Assembly (NCBI RefSeq): GCF_046237605.1
Contig: NZ_CP143542.1
Coordinates: 496,001 to 560,000, forward strand
DNA from: Paraperibacillus marinus
Lineage (GTDB): Bacteria; Bacillota; Bacilli; Bacillales; DSM-1321
Length of the DNA: 64,000 bases
Reading direction: 5' to 3'
Positions 46,219 through 54,090 of the stretch are shown here, piece by piece. The notes below the pieces were generated by a model. That model was given only the letters and a program-made list of their open reading frames with translations, made no database searches and was not told the origin of the DNA. The position numbers were made by a program, and so were the translations under genes. The stretch's first letter is position 1. The number at the start of each line of letters is the position of its first letter.

Positions 46219-46965
46219 ATGATTAAATTACATCAGGTGAGTAAACATTTCTCTGAGTTCCAGGCCGTTAAGTCTGTTTCTTTGACGATAAATAAGGGTG
46301 AGATCCACGGGATTATCGGGGCGAGCGGTGCCGGGAAGTCGACGCTGCTGCGCCTGATGAATCTGCTGGAGATCCCGGACGGCGGCGAAGTGGAAATCGA
46401 TGGCCGCAGGCTGACCGCTATGAATGGCAGCCAGCTCCGCAAGGCCCGGAAGTCAATCGGGATGATCTTTCAGCATTTTAATCTTGTGGCAAATAAGACG
46501 GTTTATGAGAATGTCGCGGTTTCCCTTGAGCTGGCCCGTTTCCCCCGCAGAGAACACCGGAATCGTGTGTTGGAATGCCTTCGGTTCGTGGGGCTTGAGA
46601 GTTTGGCAGAGAAATATCCTGCGGAATTAAGCGGAGGACAGAAGCAACGTGTGGCTATTGCCAGGGCGCTTGCGAATAATCCAGGGGTGCTGTTATGCGA
46701 TGAGCCGACTTCTGCTTTAGACCCGAACACTACTGCCGGCATTCTCGGGGTTCTTGAGAATATCAATAAAACCTTTGGAGTGACGATTGTGGTGGTCAGC
46801 CATGAGATGGAAGTCATACGGAGCATCTGCAGCCGGGTGACGGTGATGGCTGACGGGAAAATCTATGACACGGTTGAGAGCGAACCGAGGGGAATTCAGG
46901 CAGGGAATGACAGCCCGGAATATTTCGTGAATCAGCTGAAAAAGGGTGGTGCAGCCGATGCATGA
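46219..46965 (+). CDS. metN: Methionine ABC transporter ATPase MetN without NIL domain
   Basis: A 248-residue ATPase. Walker A is GASGAGKS, the Q-loop is FQHFNL, the signature is LSGGQKQR, Walker B is LLCDEPTSALD and the H-loop is VVSHE. Neighbouring MetI and MetQ fix its role in D/L-methionine or related amino-acid uptake. Canonical MetN is about 340 residues with a C-terminal NIL domain that binds methionine and inhibits transport; this one stops before it, so that feedback should be absent. It overlaps metI by about 8 bases. Confidence 0.88.
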   Translation: MIKLHQVSKHFSEFQAVKSVSLTINKGEIHGIIGASGAGKSTLLRLMNLLEIPDGGEVEIDGRRLTAMNGSQLRKARKSIGMIFQHFNLVANKTVYENVAVSLELARFPRREHRNRVLECLRFVGLESLAEKYPAELSGGQKQRVAIARALANNPGVLLCDEPTSALDPNTTAGILGVLENINKTFGVTIVVVSHEMEVIRSICSRVTVMADGKIYDTVESEPRGIQAGNDSPEYFVNQLKKGGAADA

Positions 46966-47620
46966 GGTACTAGTTCAATATGAAACTCAGATCTGGCAGG
47001 CAATCGGTGAAACCTTTGTGATGGTCGGCATCTCCATTTTAGCTGCGGTGCTGATAGGTCTGCCGCTTGGTACGCTGCTTTTTCTTTGCAGGAGGGGCCA
47101 GCTGCTTGAAAACCGTCTGGTTTTCTCGGTATTGAACCTGCTGGTTAATATCATCCGGTCCTTTCCATTTTTACTATTAGTGGTCTTTCTGATTCCGTTT
47201 ACCCGGTTCATCCTGGGAACGGCCATCGGAACGGCGGCTTCGACCATTCCGCTTGCGATCATTGCCATAGCGCACTATTCCCGTCTGGTGGAGCAGACGT
47301 TACTGGATGTGCCTAGAGGGGTGATGGAGGCGGCGGTTTCCATGGGCGCTTCCGTCAGGGAGGCAGTGTTCAAATTCCTTTATGTGGACGCCCGCTCGGG
47401 TCTGGTCCTCGGGCTGACCACTTCGATTGTGAGCTTCATTTCCTACTCGACGATCATGGGTGTGGTCGGCGGCGGGGGAATCGGGGACTTTGCCATCCGC
47501 TACGGCTATCAGCAGTTCAAGACGGAGTTAATGTTTTATATGATCGTAATCATGATCATACTCGTGCAGCTTGTCCAGTTCATCGGGACCACTGCTGCTC
47601 GGTTGATTGATAAAAGATAA
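46958..47620 (+). CDS. metI: Methionine ABC transporter permease MetI
   Basis: A 220-residue membrane protein with five or so helices and the EAA-type loop EAAVSMGASVREAVFKF near residue 120. RSFPFLLLVVFLIPFTR and YGYQQFKTELM are typical of MetI. The ATG at 46958 follows AAGGGTGG inside the end of metN, indicating translational coupling. Confidence 0.88.
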   Translation: MHEVLVQYETQIWQAIGETFVMVGISILAAVLIGLPLGTLLFLCRRGQLLENRLVFSVLNLLVNIIRSFPFLLLVVFLIPFTRFILGTAIGTAASTIPLAIIAIAHYSRLVEQTLLDVPRGVMEAAVSMGASVREAVFKFLYVDARSGLVLGLTTSIVSFISYSTIMGVVGGGGIGDFAIRYGYQQFKTELMFYMIVIMIILVQLVQFIGTTAARLIDKR

Positions 47621-47637
47621 CATCAGGAGGATAAATC

Positions 47638-48468
47638 ATGAAGAAAATACTTTTACTTATCACGGCGCTCCTAATCGCTTTAGCCGGCTGCGGCAAGGGA
47701 GAGGAAGCAAAAAATGATAAAAAAGAACAGGATCAGAAGCAGGAAAAGACAACCTTGAAGGTGGCCTCTTTAATTCCGCCAATGACCGAGATCCTGGACA
47801 TTGTGAAGCCACAGCTTAAAAAGGATGGCATCGAGCTTGAAGTGAAGGTGCTGAGCGACAACGTCCAGCCGAACAGCGCACTTGCGGCAAAAGAAGTGGA
47901 TGCAAACTTCTTCCAGCACGTCCCGTACATGGAGGAGTTCAACCGTTCGAAAGGCGCAGACCTTGTTGCAGTGAAGCCCATTTACTTTGCCAATTACGGA
48001 GTATATTCCAAAAAGTATAAATCCATGGATAAACTGCCGGAGGGAGCAACGATTGCCATCGCCAACGATGTCTCCAATATTGACCGTTCCCTGTCGCTTC
48101 TCGCCCAGCATAACGTAATTTCTCTGAAGAAAAAGAAGGGTGTTTATTATACAAAAGCAGACATCAAGGACAATCCGAAGAACCTTCAATTCAAAGAAGT
48201 GGATCTTCTGATGCTGGCCAGGATGTATGACGATGCAGATGCTGTCCTCATGACACCTGCCTATGCAGCGCCGCTTGGCTTGACTCCGAAGAGTGATGCC
48301 CTGCTTACCGAAGGCGTCGAAAATGACTTCGCGATCACCCTGGTGGCACGCAAGGATAATGCCGACTCAGAGCCGATCCAAAAGCTTGCCAAGGCCATGA
48401 CAAGCCCGGAAGTCCGTAAATTCCTAGAAGAAAAATATGACGAAACTGCCATCCCGGCATTTAAATAA
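47638..48468 (+). CDS. metQ: Methionine-binding lipoprotein MetQ (NlpA family)
   Basis: A 276-residue lipoprotein with lipobox LIALAGC near residue 19, followed by an NlpA-type binding domain: KVASLIPPMTEIL, LEVKVLSDNVQPNSALAAKE, VDANFFQHVPYMEEF. AGGAGG precedes the ATG. It is the last gene of the metNIQ operon and is closed by a terminator. Confidence 0.9.
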   Translation: MKKILLLITALLIALAGCGKGEEAKNDKKEQDQKQEKTTLKVASLIPPMTEILDIVKPQLKKDGIELEVKVLSDNVQPNSALAAKEVDANFFQHVPYMEEFNRSKGADLVAVKPIYFANYGVYSKKYKSMDKLPEGATIAIANDVSNIDRSLSLLAQHNVISLKKKKGVYYTKADIKDNPKNLQFKEVDLLMLARMYDDADAVLMTPAYAAPLGLTPKSDALLTEGVENDFAITLVARKDNADSEPIQKLAKAMTSPEVRKFLEEKYDETAIPAFK

Positions 48469-48477
48469 GGGAAGGAG

Positions 48478-48509
48478 AGCTGTCCGCCTTGGCGGATGGC
48501 TTTTTTTGT
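48478..48509 (+). terminator. Terminator after metQ
   Basis: AGCTGTCCGCC pairs with GGCGGATGGCT and is followed by TTTTTTTG. Confidence 0.9.
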
Positions 48510-48754
48510 TAAAAAGGGCGGAATTGCATATGAGGGCATACTGCAACTAATTGTGAATATCACTTATTTTTCTAGCATTCCTGCCTGCGCCTTGCTCTGC
48601 GGTTTGTTCCTGATTTCGTTCCTTTCCATGCCTGGGCTGTGATTAGAAAACTCATGTTTTGTTTTTATTGTGGTGTTTAATTCTCCATAGTTTTTCTGTT
48701 ACGGTAATATAATTCTTATAGACTCTTACTTTTATATAGAAAGAAGGGAAGCGC

Positions 48755-48985
48755 ATGGATAAAGATCTGATGACTGCCATTGAAGAGGAAGGAACAAAGG
48801 AGAGGCTGGAGCAGGAAAAAATAGAGCGGCGCATCATGAGAACCATTAATTTGCCCTATAAGCTGGCTGATATGCTCGCCTTGCTTACAAAGGCTGAACT
48901 GGATGATATCCGCAGGTCGCTTGTGGCAGAAGGGGCAAGCAACTGGCTGAATGCCGGACAGCCGGTAAAGGAGGCAATCATATGA
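48755..48985 (+). CDS. Small helical protein, 76 aa
   Basis: An acidic helical N-terminus (EEEGTKERLEQEKIERRIMR) followed by LPYKLADMLALLTKAELDDI. The second part resembles the N-terminal region of Bacillus Rho-N/SEC-C-type proteins, so it may be a shortened relative; this is inference. The next gene starts inside its stop (ATGA), indicating coupling. AAGAAGGGAAG precedes the ATG. Confidence 0.6.
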   Translation: MDKDLMTAIEEEGTKERLEQEKIERRIMRTINLPYKLADMLALLTKAELDDIRRSLVAEGASNWLNAGQPVKEAII

Positions 48986-49389
48986 GCGAATCAATGTCTT
49001 TTCATGATCCGGAAAAACTGGCAGCCGTGGACTATCCCTATGTGAGCAGAATCCCCGCCGGAATGGAGCTTCTTTTCCTCGCCGGGTCCTGCCCGCTTGA
49101 TAAAGAAGGAAGGGTGCCATATCCCAATGATTATGCAGAGCAGGCGAAGCTGTGTGTGGAGAATATAAAGACCGTGCTGGCAGAGAGCGGGGGCACTTTG
49201 GAAAGCGTGGTGTATACGAGAATTCTTGTGGCTTCAAATAACCGGGAGGATCTAGTCACTGTCTGGAGGGCGGTGCGGGACGCACTTGGTGAACATAATG
49301 CGCCAAGCACCCTGACCGGGGTGACTGTACTCGGCTATGAAGATCAGCTGGTGGAGATAGAGGCTGTGGCGGCGGTGAAGCAGGGATAA
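48982..49389 (+). CDS. RidA (YjgF/YER057c) family protein
   Basis: A 135-residue protein of the RidA group (AGSCPLDKEGRVPYPNDYAE, then NIKTVLAESGGTLESVVYTR, and C-terminal VEIEAVAAV). Many members hydrolyse reactive enamines/imines. The arginine usual in the active site is less clear here, so deaminase activity is unproven. Coupled to the 76-aa gene upstream. Confidence 0.85.
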   Translation: MSESMSFHDPEKLAAVDYPYVSRIPAGMELLFLAGSCPLDKEGRVPYPNDYAEQAKLCVENIKTVLAESGGTLESVVYTRILVASNNREDLVTVWRAVRDALGEHNAPSTLTGVTVLGYEDQLVEIEAVAAVKQG

Positions 49390-49577
49390 TTTCTCTAAAT
49401 TTATGATTTTTATGCTGGAAAGTGCATGAAAGTAATGAAAATATTGAAATCATAAATAAAAATTCAATTTATACTACGATTCCGGTCTGACCCCCTTATT
49501 CCTGACAATTGCTTTTACATTCTCTCTCTGTCTTAGTTTTTTACTTTTTTATTTCTCAGAGGAGTCAATCAGCCTGT

Positions 49578-50549
49578 TCACAGGCTGATTGTCATTTCCG
49601 ACGGGAACCCGATTTCCTTGTACTTATCATGGAACTTGGCAGGAGCCATTCTCCCCAGGGAGCCATGATACCTTCTATGGTTGTAGAACTCCATGTACTC
49701 ACCAACGCGATAGTACGCCTCTTCAAAATATTCGAAGGTATAGCGCCGGAATACGTGGCGTTCAAGAAGGCTGAAGAACGACTCGATATAGGCATTGTAA
49801 TTAGGGGAACGGGGCGGGATCCGTTCATGATACACCCTGTTCTGCTCGCAGAATTCCCCAAAGTGGCTGCTTACGAATTGAGGGCCATTGTCGGTCCTTA
49901 TGATAATGCAATGCCTATCCTCCTCGGGAAGCTTGAGGGCCCGCCTCACAATCGCTTCCTTAAGCATGGCTGTAATATCCACGGCCTTACATCGGGGTCC
50001 CGTATAAAAGCCGACGACGCACCTGTCGAATACATCAATGGCGCATGCCACGAAGAAGAACCTTCCGCTTCCTTCAATATGGCCATACTTGATATCCAGC
50101 TGCCATAGCTGGTTCGGACCGGTAATTCGATGGTTCTTCACCAGTCTCCTTGGATACTTTGCCTGAACGGGTCGTTGTGGAAGGAGGATGCCAAGCTCCC
50201 TGCATAGCCTGTGGACCTTCTTGTGGTTGATTACCAGTTCGTGATGATCCCTCAAAAATTGGGTCAGGTTCTTCACCCCATAAATGGCGCATTCCCCTTC
50301 TATGGCCTCCATAAGGAATTCCTCAACCTGCTCATCAGGCACTGTTTTGTCTGACTTTGTTTTTGAAAATCCTGGTGCTGGCCGGCCGCGCTTTCCTTTT
50401 GGGTTCACTTCCTCTTCCTCTCCAGAGTGATAGTAATAGAGGGATCTATTTACTCCGGCTGCTTCGGTCAATTTGGTAATGGCAAACCCCTCCTCTGCCC
50501 AAAGCCTAATTTCCTCAATGACCGTTAGGGCTGGTAAGGGCTTTTTTTT
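49578..50549 (-). CDS. IS3 transposase OrfB (DDE), reached by -1 frameshift
   Basis: An rve-type DDE transposase with the triad in WQLDIKYG, IIRTDNGPQF and YNAYIESFFSLLERHVF. The N-terminal part has the HTH_21-like KKVHRLCRELGIL. A conventional start would be near 50471, but the frame continues upstream (KPLPALTVIEEIRLWAEEGF) to the slippage site in OrfA, so the active product is OrfAB. All catalytic residues are present. Confidence 0.88.
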   Translation of the reverse strand, partial: KKKPLPALTVIEEIRLWAEEGFAITKLTEAAGVNRSLYYYHSGEEEEVNPKGKRGRPAPGFSKTKSDKTVPDEQVEEFLMEAIEGECAIYGVKNLTQFLRDHHELVINHKKVHRLCRELGILLPQRPVQAKYPRRLVKNHRITGPNQLWQLDIKYGHIEGSGRFFFVACAIDVFDRCVVGFYTGPRCKAVDITAMLKEAIVRRALKLPEEDRHCIIIRTDNGPQFVSSHFGEFCEQNRVYHERIPPRSPNYNAYIESFFSLLERHVFRRYTFEYFEEAYYRVGEYMEFYNHRRYHGSLGRMAPAKFHDKYKEIGFPSEMTISL

Positions 50550-50839
50550 AATAGATTTCTAAGCATGGCCACCTCGAGTTCCTTCTCCCCAAGCAGTTTC
50601 ACCGCCTGTTCATACTTTGCCTTTAATTCTTCCTTGGTAGGCTCAGTAGAAAGAATGACAGTGGCGGGGTCTTCCATACGTTCCCTTATCTCATCCCCAT
50701 ATTCCTGAATCCAGCCCGAAAGGGTACTGCGATCAATTCCCGCTCTGCGAGCGATGGAAGAATAGTTCCCTGACTCTAAAGCTAACCGGACATAATTCTT
50801 TTTGACGTCCTCCAACACTTTAATTTTTTTCTTGCCCAT
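50525..50839 (-). CDS. IS3 OrfA helix-turn-helix protein with A8 slippage site
   Basis: A 104-residue protein with an N-terminal HTH (NYSSIARRAGIDRSTLSGWI) and a leucine-zipper-like helix (KYEQAVKLLGEKELEVAML). Near its end the minus strand reads A8GC (50542-50549), an A AAA AAG slippage motif for -1 frameshifting into OrfB. Confidence 0.87.
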   Translation of the reverse strand: MGKKKIKVLEDVKKNYVRLALESGNYSSIARRAGIDRSTLSGWIQEYGDEIRERMEDPATVILSTEPTKEELKAKYEQAVKLLGEKELEVAMLRNLLKKSPYQP

Positions 50840-50959
50840 AAGAGCCCCTCCCTAATTACTGGATTTTCTTGTCCTTAGTGTACTGTTTTAAGCTCTAAGG
50901 TGTCCAAAGGAATTAGGGGGTCGTAAAGATTCAACCTGCTAAAATAGCATTTTATTAAC

Positions 50960-51080
50960 TTAACTAGCGGAAATCGAATGGTTACTCGCGGTTATACGTG
51001 ATTTACTCGCCGGAAATGAAATTCACTCGCGGATTCGGCTGTTTTACTCGCCGAAATCAATGATTTACTCGCCAACAAGA
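50960..51080. repeat. Six-unit 21-bp periodic repeat array B
   Basis: The TTTACTCGC-type core recurs at 50960, 50981, 51002, 51022, 51043 and 51064, with the same 21-bp period and one 20-bp step. The core and the varying spacer match array A at 34474. It starts 38 bases beyond the IS3 end. Confidence 0.85.
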
Positions 51081-51081
51081 A

Positions 51082-51113
51082 GTGACCGCTGGCAGCCTGG
51101 GCGGTCTTTCTTT
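51082..51113 (+). terminator. Hairpin terminator after array B
   Basis: GACCGC pairs with GCGGTC and is followed by TTTCTTT. Confidence 0.65.
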
Positions 51114-51185
51114 AGAAAATAAAGCCCCATTCCACATTCGCCTTTGTCAAAAATTCCACTCCTTGCAGATTTCCAGTAAATTCCT

Positions 51186-52097
51186 TTATTTTCTAAAAAT
51201 CTCCGCCAGGGAGGGGAGGATCCTCCCATTCACAATGATCACACCAATGATAATGAGAATTCCCCCGAAAGCGGCGAGGATCGATATCCTTTCCTGCAGG
51301 AGCAGGACGGCTGCCGCTAATGTTACAGCCGGCTCCAAATATAAAAACATTGAAACTCTGGATGCTTCCAATACTTCAAGCGACTTCCCCCAATACCAGT
51401 AGCCGACACCTGAAACGAAGATGCCGAGAAACAATAGATGGGCCCATTGTGACTGAGTCATATGGGGGAGAGCTTCCCATCCTCTGTTCCGGATCAAGAA
51501 GGGAGTGGTCAGGGTGAGGCCGGTCAGGCACATATAAAAGGTGACGACCAGTGACGTATACGGCAGGCTCAGGCTTTTTAACAGGATGGAGTATACCGCC
51601 CAGTTCAGGGTGCTCAGGATCATGAGGAAAATGCCGATGTTCAAGGCTGGGTGGAACGAATCACCGCTTCTTGCTGCGGTCACGAGCAGGACCCCGGTGA
51701 TGGCGGCGGTCATGCCGGCTGCCCGTGCCAGTGTCATCCTTTCTTGCAGGAATAGAATCGAGAGGATGACTGTGAAGACCGGAGAGAAGGAAATGAGCCA
51801 GCCCGCCGAGGAGGCTTCGATGGTCAAAAGCGCTGTAGTCTGCAGAACTTGATGGATGAATACCCCTAGGACCCCGAGGACGATCAGATGGGGGATATGA
51901 GTGACAGATATGCGAAGCCGGCTGCGCTGCAGTGTGAGGAGCAAAAGCAGGAACAGCGCCCCGATGCCAAAGCGGAGGGCCAGCAGCGAATAGGGATCCA
52001 GCCTCCCAAGCGCTGCTTTCGTCGAAACAAAGGATACTCCCCAAAAGCTGATCGCCAACAAGGCATAAATAGAAGCCGTTACTCTGGATCTTGACAT
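51186..52097 (-). CDS. EamA-family (drug/metabolite) transporter
   Basis: A 303-residue protein with ten predicted helices in two EamA repeats. WGVSFVSTKAALGRL opens the first, and the second ends with EPAVTLAAAVLLLQERISIL. The family exports amino acids, metabolites or drugs; the substrate is unknown. The gene starts at an ATG on the minus strand with GAGAGGAATG before it. Confidence 0.87.
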   Translation of the reverse strand: MSRSRVTASIYALLAISFWGVSFVSTKAALGRLDPYSLLALRFGIGALFLLLLLTLQRSRLRISVTHIPHLIVLGVLGVFIHQVLQTTALLTIEASSAGWLISFSPVFTVILSILFLQERMTLARAAGMTAAITGVLLVTAARSGDSFHPALNIGIFLMILSTLNWAVYSILLKSLSLPYTSLVVTFYMCLTGLTLTTPFLIRNRGWEALPHMTQSQWAHLLFLGIFVSGVGYWYWGKSLEVLEASRVSMFLYLEPAVTLAAAVLLLQERISILAAFGGILIIIGVIIVNGRILPSLAEIFRK

Positions 52098-52376
52098 TCA
52101 TAGACATTCCTCTCAGCAATAAAGTGGTTAGTCTATTTTATGCCTGTCCCGGTGGAAGATGAATGTGTTTTTGGTTTTTGAAAAGCACCCCGGGTTGGAT
52201 GCCGAAAAAGGTTCATTATTTCGTAAAATATATCGGACAAAAAGCAAATTTCCACAATGACTTCCACTCTGCTCCTTAATATGTTATTTTATTAGCTCTC
52301 ATGTACGGTAAGTTTCGGCAAAAACGGTATAATAAGCAGTGAATAGATACATGCGGCAGATACAGGAGGTACGCAG

Positions 52377-52886
52377 ATGGATAATAATGATATTTTAATC
52401 AGAACAAGATATGCACTGGATATAAAGAATTCAGATATGGTGGAGATTTTTAAGCTTGGCGGGGTGGATGTGTCGAAGGATGAGGTTCTGAAGCTGCTGA
52501 CGAAGACGAGGGACAGCTATGAGGATGAACCGGAAGAAAATGATGACCAGCTAAAGTGCAATAACAGGATGCTCGAGTCTTTCCTGAATGGGCTGATTAC
52601 GTTTAAAAGGGGCAGACAAGAACCGAAGCCGGGGCAGAGTGAAGTACCGGCGCCTCCCGAGCGGACGGAGGGCCATATCAATAATATTCTGCTGAAGAAA
52701 ATCAAGATTGCGCTCGCACTGACGAGTGAGGATATGCTTGATATTTTTGACAGAGCGGGAATCAGTGTGACCAAAGGGGAACTGGGTGCTTTACTGCGAA
52801 AAGAGGGCCATAAGAATTATAAGGAATGCGGCGATAAGTTCGCACGGAATTTCTTAAAGGGACTCGCCCTTACATACAGGGGCTAA
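52377..52886 (+). CDS. DUF1456 (YehS-like) protein
   Basis: A 169-residue protein with two copies of the DUF1456 unit: DILIRTRYALDIKNSDMVEI and LLKKIKIALALTSEDMLDIF, each followed by a leucine-rich VTKGELGALLRKEGHKNYKE-type helix. Length matches YehS. Function unknown, possibly a nucleic-acid or regulatory protein. ACAGGAGGTACGC precedes the ATG. Confidence 0.87.
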   Translation: MDNNDILIRTRYALDIKNSDMVEIFKLGGVDVSKDEVLKLLTKTRDSYEDEPEENDDQLKCNNRMLESFLNGLITFKRGRQEPKPGQSEVPAPPERTEGHINNILLKKIKIALALTSEDMLDIFDRAGISVTKGELGALLRKEGHKNYKECGDKFARNFLKGLALTYRG

Positions 52887-52892
52887 TGTGCG

Positions 52893-53600
52893 ATGATCCA
52901 TACTTATAATGGGGAGGCCGTGCATTATGAAGTGCAGTTCAAGAACCGGAAATCCTTTGGCATAACGGTTGATGGATACGGAGTTGTCACGATCCTGGCT
53001 CCGAAGGGAACTCCTGAGCAAGATATAAAAGGATTGCTCGAGGCGAATTGGGCACCCATACAGGAAAAGTTGAAGGAAATGAAGGACAGGCTTTCCGGGC
53101 CGCAGGAGAAATCCTATGACCCGGGTGAAGGTTTTCTTTATCTCGGCAAGTCTTATCCGATCGAGGTTGTTCATGATGCAGGGGCGGAGCAGGATCATGT
53201 GGTGTTTAATGGCAGTGTGCTGCACATCTATGTAAACCACCTCGAGGAGGAGCGGATCCGCCAGGCGCTGAAGCGGTTTTATTACCAGCAGTGCAAAGCC
53301 CTGGTGGAGGCCGGCATCCAGGCGCATCAGGGTTATTTCAAATCAAAGCCCCGGTCGGTCCGCATTACGGACAGCAAGACCACATGGGGAACCTGTGATT
53401 CCAAGCAGCAGCTGACCTTTAACTGGAAGCTTGCGATGGCACCCCGCTCTGTGATTGATTATGTAGTCGTCCACGAGATGTGCCATATGGTCCACCTGAA
53501 CCATGACCGCTCCTTCTGGCGCCTTGTCGGCCGGATCATGCCTGATTATGAGAAAATGGAAGATTGGCTGGCCGCTTCGAGCTGGAGGATGACGGTGTAG
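52893..53600 (+). CDS. M48/SprT-like zinc metallopeptidase (YgjP/DUF45)
   Basis: A 235-residue protein whose zinc site is VVHEMCHMVHLNHDRSFW (HExxH plus a downstream His). The N-terminal domain is the beta-rich YgjP module. These are small gluzincin-type metal hydrolases found beside restriction or repair genes, though not consistently. It follows the YehS-like gene by 6 bases and is probably co-transcribed. Confidence 0.88.
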   Translation: MIHTYNGEAVHYEVQFKNRKSFGITVDGYGVVTILAPKGTPEQDIKGLLEANWAPIQEKLKEMKDRLSGPQEKSYDPGEGFLYLGKSYPIEVVHDAGAEQDHVVFNGSVLHIYVNHLEEERIRQALKRFYYQQCKALVEAGIQAHQGYFKSKPRSVRITDSKTTWGTCDSKQQLTFNWKLAMAPRSVIDYVVVHEMCHMVHLNHDRSFWRLVGRIMPDYEKMEDWLAASSWRMTV

Positions 53601-53667
53601 TAGTATACTAAAATAGAATAAGAGAGCTTTTATTTAATTTAGATTAGATAATTGAAGCGGTTGTAAA

Positions 53668-53718
53668 TAAAAGGACCACATACTTTAGAATATGTCTAAT
53701 ATGGATGGTCCTTTTATT
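53668..53718 (+). terminator. Terminator after the YgjP-like gene
   Basis: AAAAGGACCA pairs with GGTCCTTTT; an inner CATA/TATG stem supports the loop. Confidence 0.75.
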
Positions 53719-53760
53719 TATTTTCTTCTTCAACTCCCTCAGTTTAATTCGATTTTCTTC

Positions 53761-54090
53761 CGAATGCTCGCTTATTCGCAGGATTTCATACACCAAGGAT
53801 ATCATCCATTGGCTGTAGGAAGTAAATTGAGGACATTTAGCTACGTGGAGGCATGGTTAAATAAAGGAGTAAGTTTCATTCTCCACATTCTACCATATAA
53901 TGTACATCTCCACGCCGCCCCTGGAGGCTTTCCCTCCCATGTCTCAACGGGTCAATGCCCTCTCATTCCTTCGTTATGCCTATCCAAGGGGTGGAGGCCA
54001 GTTATGCTAACGCAATGGGTCAGAGCCCTTTTGTTGAAGAAACCTGGTACTCCGTACATATTTGAAATCCTACGAATAAGCCAACACTCG
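53761..54090. repeat. 330-bp interval bounded by a 30-bp imperfect inverted repeat, possible structured RNA
   Basis: CGAATGCTCGCTTATTCGCA(..) at 53761-53790 is mirrored by 54061-54090 at 25 of 30 positions. In between the strand of the IS110 transposase is hairpin-rich (for example CTCCACCCC with GGGGCGG...TGGAG) and carries two related words GACCCATTG and GACCCGTTG 68 bases apart. Translation of each arm gives EILRIS.HS on opposite strands, a wording seen in Bacillus intergenic repeats. It lies immediately downstream of the transposase. Confidence 0.55.

Larger units (their letters stand above)
49489..50922 (-). mobile_element. Complete IS3-family insertion sequence
   Basis: Two ORFs on the minus strand, about 1.43 kb in all, are bounded by related ends: GACCCCCTTATTCCTGACA at 49489 and, on the other strand, GACCCCCTAATTCCTTTGGA ending at 50922. 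No clear target duplication is visible. Its ends and sequence differ from the IS3 remnant at 9.4 kb. Confidence 0.85.

Noticed and set aside
49509..50108. 199-codon plus-strand frame over the IS3 transposase
   Set aside because: It is antisense to the DDE domain with catalytic residues in order and has no independent support.
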